A stretch of DNA of 5,026 nucleotides from DATIXD01 sp035518875 (GTDB taxonomy: Bacteria; Pseudomonadota; Gammaproteobacteria; Methylococcales; Methylococcaceae), in the NCBI GenBank assembly GCA_035518875.1, contig DATIXD010000403.1:1-5026 (forward strand). Direction: 5' to 3'. The notes beneath the pieces are model-generated. The model had not been told where the DNA came from and did no database searches. It worked only from the letters and a program-made list of their open reading frames with translations. This document shows positions 1-5,026 of this stretch, in pieces (within the stretch, counting starts at the first letter, position 1; each line of letters begins with the position of its first letter). Position numbers and translations under genes: made by a program.

Positions 1-5
1 TCATT

Positions 6-1346
6 CTACGGCGAGCCTTTCAGGCTGAGCCGCTGCGCCGGCTCGATGATCTCGCCCGCTATTTCCAGGTCTATTTTCATCCGCTTCGCCATGGCTTTGG
101 TCGTTTTTGCGTTTTTGAAAGGACCGGCGAGTACCTGATAACGCCCGTCTTTGGCGACTGCTTGGGCCGGAATCTGCGGCCCCTGATGATTGAGCATGGC
201 GGCCAGCCGACGTGCGTCGGTTTCGTCGGTGGTTTCTGCGGCCTTGACATACCAGCTTCCCTCGGTCAACTTCGGCGGTTCGGGCTGACCGTAAAGCCGC
301 CGGGGATGGTCCAGGGCGACAGCCTTGGCCAGCACGCTGCTCAAATTGTCTGTGTGGTCGAGAATTGGCACCGGGATTCCCCTCGCCTGTGCAAGAGTCT
401 CATCGATCTTGGACCAATCCAGCTTAATGGACTGTTTTTTCTCTATTTTCTTAAGTTTCGCGAGGAGATTCTTCGTCGCCTGTTGGTCATCCATCTCCTC
501 ATGGGGCGTATGCGCCTCCAAGTAAAGACTTCCATTAAGCCAACCGACCAAATAGGGCTGATTGACAATCTTGACCGGCGTTTTTTCCGCAACCTTGCCG
601 AACAACTTTTCGATGTTTTCCGGATACAGGCGAATGCAGCCGTTACTCGCGCGAAAACCGATACTGTAGGGCTTGTTAGTGCCGTGTATCAGATAACTGG
701 GTCTGCTGAGATACATGGCGTAATCGCCCAAGGGGTTGTCGGGGCCAGGAGACACCGAAGCCGGCAACGGATCGCCTTTCAGCTGGTGATCTCTGCGAAT
801 CGACTCCGGCACGTACCAGGTCGGATGCGCGGTCTTACGTTCGACTAACATCTGGCCGGTAGGGGTCGAGCGGCCCTCCTTGCCGATGCCGGCCGGATAG
901 GTGATTACCGCCTGGGATTTGCGGCCCGAAAAATAAAACAAGCGCATGGCCGCCAGATTGATGACGATGCCCTTGCGCGGCGCATCCGGCAGAATGAACT
1001 GCAGGGGCAGAATGACCCGAGCCTCCGACTGTGGGATCCAGGGCTCCAGGTCGGGATTGGCTGCGCTGATTTCCTCAAAACCGAGACCGAAATGGCGCGC
1101 AATATCCGGCAAGGTATCGCCTTCCTTCACCGGCACGCTTGCGAGCTGGCCGACGACGCCGTCATCATTATTTAAAGTGAACTCGTGAGTCGCGATCCGA
1201 TCTGGCAGTGATTTGGGGATCGGCAGGGCGACTTCCTTCACCCCCGAGCGGTAGGCACAAGCGGGCAGGAAACCGCACAGAAAAACGAGAGCCAGAACGC
1301 GGCGCCAACGCGACGCAGTACTGATCGAAGCGGGATGGACAGTCAT
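6..1346 (-). CDS. Probable lipoprotein L,D-transpeptidase (ErfK/YbiS/YcfS type) with LysM-like and SPOR-like domains
   Basis: This is a 446-residue periplasmic enzyme of the YkuD family, which uses a cysteine to make peptide links to meso-diaminopimelate in peptidoglycan. Members either form 3-3 crosslinks or attach Braun's lipoprotein; which applies here cannot be told. The N-terminus has basic residues (RWRR, 13-16), a hydrophobic core and LPAC at 27-30, so Cys30 is a likely lipidation site. Ala31 and Tyr32 after it would fit outer-membrane sorting. A LysM-like segment spans about 71-116. The YkuD domain spans about 126-262, with His221 in IHGTN and Cys237 in SNGCIRL; the usual His before Gly-Cys is Asn235. 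Residues 1 to about 328 follow E. coli ErfK throughout, ending in DETLAQARGIPVP. The last 115 or so residues are extra and contain a SPOR-like region (about 363-435, WYVKAA and GRYQVLAGPF), a fold that binds denuded septal glycan. I chose the ATG at 1346, with AAAAGG 9 bases upstream; an in-frame ATG at 1400 has no such site and pushes the signal peptide inward. Confidence 0.93.
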   Translation of the reverse strand: MTVHPASISTASRWRRVLALVFLCGFLPACAYRSGVKEVALPIPKSLPDRIATHEFTLNNDDGVVGQLASVPVKEGDTLPDIARHFGLGFEEISAANPDLEPWIPQSEARVILPLQFILPDAPRKGIVINLAAMRLFYFSGRKSQAVITYPAGIGKEGRSTPTGQMLVERKTAHPTWYVPESIRRDHQLKGDPLPASVSPGPDNPLGDYAMYLSRPSYLIHGTNKPYSIGFRASNGCIRLYPENIEKLFGKVAEKTPVKIVNQPYLVGWLNGSLYLEAHTPHEEMDDQQATKNLLAKLKKIEKKQSIKLDWSKIDETLAQARGIPVPILDHTDNLSSVLAKAVALDHPRRLYGQPEPPKLTEGSWYVKAAETTDETDARRLAAMLNHQGPQIPAQAVAKDGRYQVLAGPFKNAKTTKAMAKRMKIDLEIAGEIIEPAQRLSLKGSP

Positions 1347-1355
1347 TACATACGG

Positions 1356-1361
1356 CCTTTT
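1356..1361 (-). promoter_or_regulatory. Ribosome binding site of the L,D-transpeptidase gene
   Basis: AAAAGG on the minus strand lies 9 bases before the ATG at 1346. It supports that start over the in-frame ATG at 1400, which is preceded by GCCGGTTTTCG and has no purine-rich site. An out-of-frame ATG just before the chosen one is followed at once by TAA (ATGTAATG), so it can only give an empty start-stop. Confidence 0.6.
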
Positions 1362-1375
1362 GGAATGTAAGCTCG

Positions 1376-1397
1376 AAAAACCGGGCAGTTGAGCCCG
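1376..1397 (-). other. Small GC hairpin plus T-run in the transpeptidase leader (downstream copy)
   Basis: The minus strand reads CGGGC-TCAACT-GCCCG, then GTTTTTCGA: a five-pair all-GC stem, six-base loop and five U. It ends 29 bases before the ATG at 1346. It would be an attenuator-like element if transcription starts upstream of it, or a meaningless short palindrome. If translation really began at 1400, this would be coding sequence instead. Confidence 0.4.
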
Positions 1398-1402
1398 CAT
1401 CG

Positions 1403-1424
1403 AAAACCGGCGTTGTACTGCCGG
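1403..1424 (-). other. Small GC hairpin plus T-run in the transpeptidase leader (upstream copy)
   Basis: The minus strand reads CCGGC, eight loop bases, GCCGG, then TTTTCGA. The five-pair stem is short for a terminator and the loop is long, so strength is doubtful. Its 3' half, CCGGTTTTCGA, recurs almost exactly 27 bases further on in the second hairpin. Confidence 0.4.
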
Positions 1425-1441
1425 AGCTTTCGGACGAATAC

Positions 1442-1468
1442 CTTATCAGCAAATTACGGGCCAGACAA
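1442..1468 (-). promoter_or_regulatory. Weak candidate promoter for the L,D-transpeptidase gene
   Basis: On the minus strand TTGTCT and GATAAG each match four of six positions of the sigma-70 consensus hexamers, but they are separated by 15 bases instead of the preferred 17. Transcription would begin near 1435, leaving a leader of about 90 bases. A promoter must lie somewhere between the terminators and the gene if the terminators work, and this is the best match I can see by eye. It may well be wrong. Confidence 0.2.
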
Positions 1469-1606
1469 AGGCGCTATCCAGCCCGCCAATCGCCTTGAAG
1501 ACATAAACATTTGGTTTGGAAGGATTGTCTGACGGCGCCTGGGATTCGCCAATAGCAGCCTTGCACGGCAAGCTTAGGATTAGACCAAGAACTGAAGGGA
1601 TCGAAG

Positions 1607-1632
1607 AAAAATTTGTCGGGATTCCCCAACAA
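1607..1632 (-). terminator. Second intrinsic terminator downstream of secF
   Basis: The minus strand reads TTGTTGGG-GAAT-CCCGACAA followed by ATTTTTC. This gives an eight-pair stem with one G-U wobble, a four-base loop and a run of five U. On the plus strand the wobble becomes a C-A mismatch and no T-run follows, so it is directional. It is a backup for the first terminator, or the end of a short separate transcript from the roughly 100 bases between them. Confidence 0.6.
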
Positions 1633-1736
1633 GGACTGGAAGATAGGCTTGCAGAGTTTGTGAATTTTCGACGTTAGCGGCGACAAGCCGCCCGCATCAG
1701 ACGGTACGACGAACCATTGCAGGACGCGACACATGC

Positions 1737-1762
1737 AAAAATGGCCGCATCGTGCGGCCATT
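1737..1762 (-). terminator. Rho-independent terminator of the yajC-secD-secF operon
   Basis: On the minus strand a perfect inverted repeat, ATGGCCGCA-CGA-TGCGGCCAT, is followed directly by TTTTGC; an outer A-T pair can extend it to ten base pairs. It begins 16 bases after the secF stop. The plus strand has no T-run on its far side (TTCTCGC), so it should act only on transcripts from the sec genes. Confidence 0.85.
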
Positions 1763-1778
1763 CTCGCTTCCCCAAAGG

Positions 1779-2711
1779 TCAGGGGCGATCGTCGACAGCA
1801 CCTTCTTTCATGACCGGCATCAGGTCCTTTCTAGACACGCCCAACCACAACACTATAGGGCTTGCCACCAGCACTGAGGAGTAGATGCCGAAGACGATGC
1901 CGATGGTCAGGGCCAGAGCAAAATTGTGCAGCGCCTCGCCGCCAAAGAAGAACATGGCCAGAACCATCAACTGGGTCATAGAGTGAGTGATAATGGTGCG
2001 AGACATGGTTGTGGTAATCGCATTGTCGATGATCTCCGGGACACTCGCCTTGCGCATCTTGCGAAAGTTCTCACGCACCCGGTCGAAGACCACCACCGAC
2101 TCGTTCACCGAGTAGCCTAGAATCGCCAGCACTGCGGCGAGCACCGACAGGGTGAACTCCCACTGGAAAAAGGCGAACATGCCGAGAATGATCACGATGT
2201 CGTGCATGTTCGCGATGATGGCCGCCAACGCGAACCGCCACTCAAAGCGCACGGCTAGGTAGATCATAATGCCCGCGATCACCAACAGGAGCGCGAGCCC
2301 GCCGTTCTCGAACAGATCCTTGCCAACCTGCGGCCCAACAAACTCGACACGCCTCAGTTTAACGGAGGCATCTTGGGCTTTCAGCATCGAGAGTAGTTGC
2401 TCACTCAATTTGGCGCCGCTGATATCGGGGGTCACGGGCAATCGGATCAGCACATCCTTCGTGGTTCCAAAGTTCTGCACCGAAGCGTCGGCGATCTTCT
2501 GATCTTCCAGTATCTTTCGAATTGCCTCGATGTTTGCTGGCTGGGTATAGGTGACCTCTATCTGCATACCGCCGGTAAAGTCGAGCCCTAGATTGAGGCC
2601 CTTGAGGACGAGAGCGAGCACGGCGAGAATGAAGGTAACCAGGGAGATAGTTGTGGTGACCCGCCCGTAACGCATGAACGGGATGTCACGCTTGATCTTG
2701 AAGAATTCCAT
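1779..2711 (-). CDS. secF: SecF, protein translocase subunit
   Basis: SecF is the partner of SecD in the proton-driven export complex. The product is 310 residues, slightly shorter than E. coli SecF (323) mainly because the N-terminus is shorter. Visible features are helix 1 (about 17-37), LGLDFTGGMQIEV (41-53), NFGTTKDVLIRLP (80-92), VEFVGPQVGKDL (122-133), then five helices. Helix 4 runs into GYSVNESVVVFDRVREN (199-215), and helix 5 begins near SRTIITHSMTQLM (237-249). Arg238 aligns with E. coli Arg247, which is important for function. Glu204 sits where E. coli has Asp213, also functionally important, a conservative change discussed in the findings. The ATG at 2711 is preferred over a TTG at 2735 that would overlap secD, because it gives the family start MEFFKIKRDIPFM and has GAGGA 10 bases upstream. 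Only 13 bases separate it from the secD stop, so translational coupling is likely. It is the last gene of the operon, followed at once by a terminator. Confidence 0.98.
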   Translation of the reverse strand: MEFFKIKRDIPFMRYGRVTTTISLVTFILAVLALVLKGLNLGLDFTGGMQIEVTYTQPANIEAIRKILEDQKIADASVQNFGTTKDVLIRLPVTPDISGAKLSEQLLSMLKAQDASVKLRRVEFVGPQVGKDLFENGGLALLLVIAGIMIYLAVRFEWRFALAAIIANMHDIVIILGMFAFFQWEFTLSVLAAVLAILGYSVNESVVVFDRVRENFRKMRKASVPEIIDNAITTTMSRTIITHSMTQLMVLAMFFFGGEALHNFALALTIGIVFGIYSSVLVASPIVLWLGVSRKDLMPVMKEGAVDDRP

Positions 2712-2721
2712 AGTTGTTTGG

Positions 2722-2726
2722 TCCTC
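2722..2726 (-). promoter_or_regulatory. secF ribosome binding site overlapping the secD stop codon
   Basis: The minus strand reads TGAGGACC, in which the TGA is the secD stop (2727-2725) and GAGGA is the Shine-Dalgarno sequence for the secF ATG 10 bases further on. This decides the secF start at 2711 and suggests that ribosomes finishing SecD can reinitiate on secF, keeping the two subunits in balance. Confidence 0.8.
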
Positions 2727-4575
2727 AGATAGCAAGCTTGGCCAGTCTGCGCTGCCGACCGTAAGTGAAGTTGACGATCATCCGAGACACCAGCACCGCG
2801 CTGAACATAGAGGTCAGGATGCCGATGCACAATACTAATGCAAACCCGCGAATCGGACCCGAGCCCAGCAGGAACAGGGCGATGCCGGCTATCAAAGTGG
2901 TAATGTTCGTGTCAAGGATCGTAGCAAAGGCGCGCTCGTAGCCAATATAAATCGCTGCGTTCGGCGATACGCCGGCACGAAGTTCCTCACGGATGCGCTC
3001 ATTGATAAGCACATTGGCGTCAATAGCCATACCGACAGTGAGCGCGATGCCGGCCATTCCCGGAAGGGTCAGGGTTGCTTGCAACAGAGATAGTACTGCA
3101 ACCAAAAGCAGCACATTCGCGCCCAGTGCGACAATGGAAAAAAACCCGAAGATGCGGTAATAGATGACCATGAACACGGCGATGGCGATGAATCCGTAAA
3201 CGTTGGATTTGGTGCCCTTGTCAATGTTTTCCTTGCCCATGCTTGGGCCGACGGTACGTTCTTCCACAATTTCCATCGGTGCCACGAGGGCTCCGGCACG
3301 GAGCAGCAGAGCCAAATTGCGAGCCTCGTTGGTGCTGTCCAGTCCGGTGATCTGAAAGCGTTTGCTGAAACGGTCACGAATGGTCGCGACATTGATGACT
3401 TCTTCGACCTTCTTTTTGGTCGTGACTTTCTGACCGTTGACTTCCTTGGTTTCCGTCTTGTTTTCGATGTACACCACCGCCATCGGCTTGCCAATGTTCT
3501 CCTTGGTGGTGTCGGCCATTTTCTTGGCACCCACGCCATTGAGGGTAATGAACACCGCAGCCGATCCCGATTGCTGTTCGAGCCCAGAGGACGCGTCCAC
3601 GACCTGATCGCCCGTTACGATGATCTTGCGCTGCAGCAATACCGGCTTGCCGCCGCGGTCGTAATACAGCCTGGAACCCAAGGGGACCTTATCCTGCGTG
3701 GTCTGCACGCTGTGCTCCGTATCAACCAGGCGGAATTCGAGGGTAGCGGTCGCGCCCAGAATCTCCTTGGCGCGTGCGGTATCCTGCACGCCTGGCAACT
3801 GGACGACAATACGGTCCTCACCCTGCTGCTGGATGACTGGTTCGGCGACACCCAGTTCGTTCACGCGATTGCGTAAGGTGGTAATGTTCTGCGCCACGGC
3901 AAATTTCCGCACGTCGCGCACTTCCTGCTCGGACATTTTCGCCCGCAACAGGTTTTCCGACTCAACCGCCTCCAGTTGCAAACCGCGCAATTCCCTTTTG
4001 ATTATATCCTGCCCCTGGGCCAGCGTTTGCGCATCCTGGAACTTGACCTGAATTATCGCCTTATCCCGCTCCACCGACAGATAGCGGACCCTGCTCTCGC
4101 GCAGCAACGAGCGGATATCCTCGGCATAGCGCTCTTCGCCCTGCTGGATCGCTGCATCCATGTCCACCTGGAGCATGAAATGCACGCCGCCCCGCAAATC
4201 CAGCCCCAGATACATGGGTTTGGCGTTGGCCGCGCGCAACCAGCCCGGAGTTGCCGGAGCTAGGTTGAGCGCCACGGTGTAGTTGTTGCCCATCTCGTCC
4301 TTGAGGACACCCTCGGCCTTCAGTTGGGCGTCCGTGTCGGCAAATCGTACCAGCACCGACGTCTCGCCCAACTCGATCGTTTTCGGCTGCAACCCGGCAT
4401 CCGCCAACAGCTTTTCGATTTGGACCACTGTGCTCTGATCGATCTTGGCACTGCGCATCGGCGAAAGCTGGACCGAAGGGTCTTCGCCGAAGATATTCGG
4501 TAACGCATAAATGATCGCCAAGACCAACACGCTTAGCACCAATAGATTTTTCCAAACAGGATAGCGGTTTTGCAT
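2725..4575 (-). CDS. secD: SecD, protein translocase subunit
   Basis: SecD pairs with SecF in the inner membrane and uses proton flow to drive late steps of Sec-dependent export from the periplasmic side. The 616-residue product is almost exactly the length of E. coli SecD (615). The first membrane helix is at about 8-28. The large periplasmic region includes the YLGLDLRGG motif (122-130), a LRNRVNELGVAEP segment (234-246) and RIVVQLPGV (255-263). It is followed by LLLRAGALVAP (423-433) and VEERTVGPSMG, and then five C-terminal helices between about 457 and 598. The helix-4 motif GMAIDANVLINERI (515-528) carries Asp519, the acidic residue needed for proton-driven function, at the same number as in E. 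coli. A Lys/Glu-rich loop at about 371-392 falls where E. coli also has a charged loop. The ATG at 4575 gives the conserved start MQNRYPVWKN. A TTG five codons upstream is rejected. An AGG 8 bases before the ATG is a weak Shine-Dalgarno site. The 75-base gap from yajC has no terminator. Confidence 0.98.
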   Translation of the reverse strand: MQNRYPVWKNLLVLSVLVLAIIYALPNIFGEDPSVQLSPMRSAKIDQSTVVQIEKLLADAGLQPKTIELGETSVLVRFADTDAQLKAEGVLKDEMGNNYTVALNLAPATPGWLRAANAKPMYLGLDLRGGVHFMLQVDMDAAIQQGEERYAEDIRSLLRESRVRYLSVERDKAIIQVKFQDAQTLAQGQDIIKRELRGLQLEAVESENLLRAKMSEQEVRDVRKFAVAQNITTLRNRVNELGVAEPVIQQQGEDRIVVQLPGVQDTARAKEILGATATLEFRLVDTEHSVQTTQDKVPLGSRLYYDRGGKPVLLQRKIIVTGDQVVDASSGLEQQSGSAAVFITLNGVGAKKMADTTKENIGKPMAVVYIENKTETKEVNGQKVTTKKKVEEVINVATIRDRFSKRFQITGLDSTNEARNLALLLRAGALVAPMEIVEERTVGPSMGKENIDKGTKSNVYGFIAIAVFMVIYYRIFGFFSIVALGANVLLLVAVLSLLQATLTLPGMAGIALTVGMAIDANVLINERIREELRAGVSPNAAIYIGYERAFATILDTNITTLIAGIALFLLGSGPIRGFALVLCIGILTSMFSAVLVSRMIVNFTYGRQRRLAKLAI

Positions 4576-4650
4576 GGTTACGGCCTGCAATACGTTACTT
4601 TTCTGGGATGAAACTGGAAGCGCCGGCGGGCTTGAGTCGGAAAGGCTTTG

Positions 4651-4995
4651 TTATTTTTCGGATCTCTTCTTCGCTTTATAGGTGCCTTTAGGCATCAGGG
4701 AAGCGACAGCATGACGCTGTACGTAGATATAAACGTTTTCCGCTACTTCGAGTTGTATGAAGTTTTCGTCCAGATCGGCCACCCTTCCCAAAAGTCCACC
4801 GGTAGTGACGACTTCACTGCCCTTGGTCAAGCTCTCGACCAACTTCTTGTGCTCCCTGGAACGTTTATGTTGGGGCCAGACAAACAGAATGAAAAAAATC
4901 GCCAGAATCGCCAGGGGAAAGATTAATCCGGCGATGCCCGGTTCTTGGGCCGCCGGCGCTGCCTGGGCAAACGCATCGGAAATGAAAACGCTCAT
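4651..4995 (-). CDS. yajC: YajC, small accessory subunit of the SecDF-YajC complex
   Basis: This encodes a 114-residue single-span inner-membrane protein that associates with SecD and SecF and so with the SecYEG translocon. Its exact role is unsettled and it is usually dispensable. The N-terminus MSVFISDAFAQ matches the E. coli YajC start (MSFFISDAVA), followed by an Ala/Pro-rich stretch. One hydrophobic helix spans about residues 21-40. The basic family signature PQHKRSREHKKL lies at 41-52 and the GSEVVTTGGLLGRV motif at 59-72, and the Lys/Arg-rich tail ends the protein. Length is close to the 110 residues of E. coli YajC. Two ATGs are adjacent (4998 and 4995). I chose the second because it lies 6 bases from an AGGGA sequence, while the first lies only 3 away, and because it reproduces the family N-terminus. 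It is the first gene of the sec block seen here. In related bacteria tgt lies just upstream, which would be outside this window. Confidence 0.96.
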   Translation of the reverse strand: MSVFISDAFAQAAPAAQEPGIAGLIFPLAILAIFFILFVWPQHKRSREHKKLVESLTKGSEVVTTGGLLGRVADLDENFIQLEVAENVYIYVQRHAVASLMPKGTYKAKKRSEK

Positions 4996-5001
4996 CATCA
5001 A

Positions 5002-5006
5002 TCCCT
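5002..5006 (-). promoter_or_regulatory. yajC ribosome binding site
   Basis: The minus strand reads AGGGATTGATGATG. AGGGA is 6 bases from the second ATG (4995) and only 3 from the first (4998), which favours the second as the start of YajC. The rest of the leader up to the window edge has stop codons in all three minus-strand frames (a TAA, two TGA and a TAG), so any upstream gene ends before or within these bases. No promoter is visible in the short stretch available. Confidence 0.7.
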
Positions 5007-5026
5007 ATTCAGTCAGTTAAAGCTGT

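Larger units (their letters stand above)
1401..1735. other. Intergenic region without a supported gene
   Basis: Between the sec terminator and the transpeptidase leader I find no gene I can support on either strand. One minus-strand reading frame (1761-1474) stays open for 95 codons. However, it starts inside the terminator hairpin, has no ribosome binding site, is rich in Cys and Trp, and resembles no family I know. The region does hold the second terminator (1607-1632), a weak promoter candidate (1442-1468) and the first of two small hairpins in the transpeptidase leader (1403-1424). No tRNA-like or insertion-sequence-like structure is visible. Confidence 0.65.

Noticed and set aside
162..848. 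Plus-strand open frame of 228 codons opposite the transpeptidase gene
   Set aside because: It lies entirely antisense to a well-supported gene and shows no recognisable domain. Long antisense frames are expected opposite GC-rich coding sequence.
1347..1400. Upstream in-frame ATG at 1400 as the transpeptidase start
   Set aside because: It would add 18 residues before an otherwise normal signal peptide, has no ribosome binding site, and overlaps a hairpin plus T-run that looks non-coding.
1474..1761. Minus-strand open frame of 95 codons between secF and the transpeptidase gene
   Set aside because: It begins inside the secF terminator hairpin, runs through the second terminator, lacks a ribosome binding site and has an unlikely composition rich in Cys and Trp. 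I recognise no family in it.
4061..4555. Minus-strand open frame of 164 codons inside secD in another frame
   Set aside because: Its frame conflicts with the full-length, well-conserved SecD reading and the Gly/Arg-rich product is typical of a shifted-frame shadow.
4576..4650. Arrest peptide or regulatory leader upstream of secD, as with VemP in Vibrio or SecM before secA
   Set aside because: The 75-base gap holds no start codon with a ribosome binding site leading a plausible small protein, and no strong hairpin. The GCCGGC palindrome there is too short to mean much.
1..5026. CRISPR array, insertion sequence, tRNA or phage-derived cassette
   Set aside because: No regularly spaced repeats, no terminal inverted repeats with target duplications, no cloverleaf-like sequence and no transposase or integrase motifs were seen on either strand.

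Overview
This window is an ordinary chromosomal stretch from a Gram-negative proteobacterium, most likely a gammaproteobacterium. The evidence is a yajC-secD-secF block with proteins that align closely with those of Escherichia coli, followed by an ErfK/YbiS-type periplasmic L,D-transpeptidase. By eye the G+C content is in the mid-50s percent. The protein flavour would fit a methanotroph-like or similar environmental gammaproteobacterium, but that placement is a guess. All four genes lie on the minus strand, so the reading order runs from the right end of the window to the left.

Right to left: positions 4999-5026 hold only the leader of yajC, with a stop codon in every minus-strand reading frame and a Shine-Dalgarno sequence. 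yajC (4995-4651), secD (4575-2725) and secF (2711-1779) follow with gaps of 75 and 13 bases and no terminator between them, so they look like one operon. The secD stop codon overlaps the secF ribosome binding site. SecD and SecF form the membrane complex that uses the proton motive force to help pull secreted proteins through SecYEG, and YajC is their small accessory subunit. A strong hairpin with a U-tract sits 16 bases after secF, and a second one lies about 100 bases further on.

The region 1347-1735 holds no convincing gene. It contains the second terminator, a weak promoter candidate, and two small GC-rich hairpins, each followed by a T-run, directly in front of the last gene. That gene (1346-6) encodes a probable outer-membrane lipoprotein with a LysM-like segment, a YkuD L,D-transpeptidase domain and an extra C-terminal SPOR-like domain. 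It would modify the peptidoglycan, possibly at the division site. It appears to be transcribed separately from the sec genes.

I see no CRISPR array, mobile element, tRNA, rRNA or defence system, and no sign of an undescribed multi-gene system. The points worth a second look are modest: the SPOR extension and the Asn-for-His change in the transpeptidase, the tandem hairpins in its leader, the double terminator after secF, and a Glu in place of the key proton-relay Asp of SecF.
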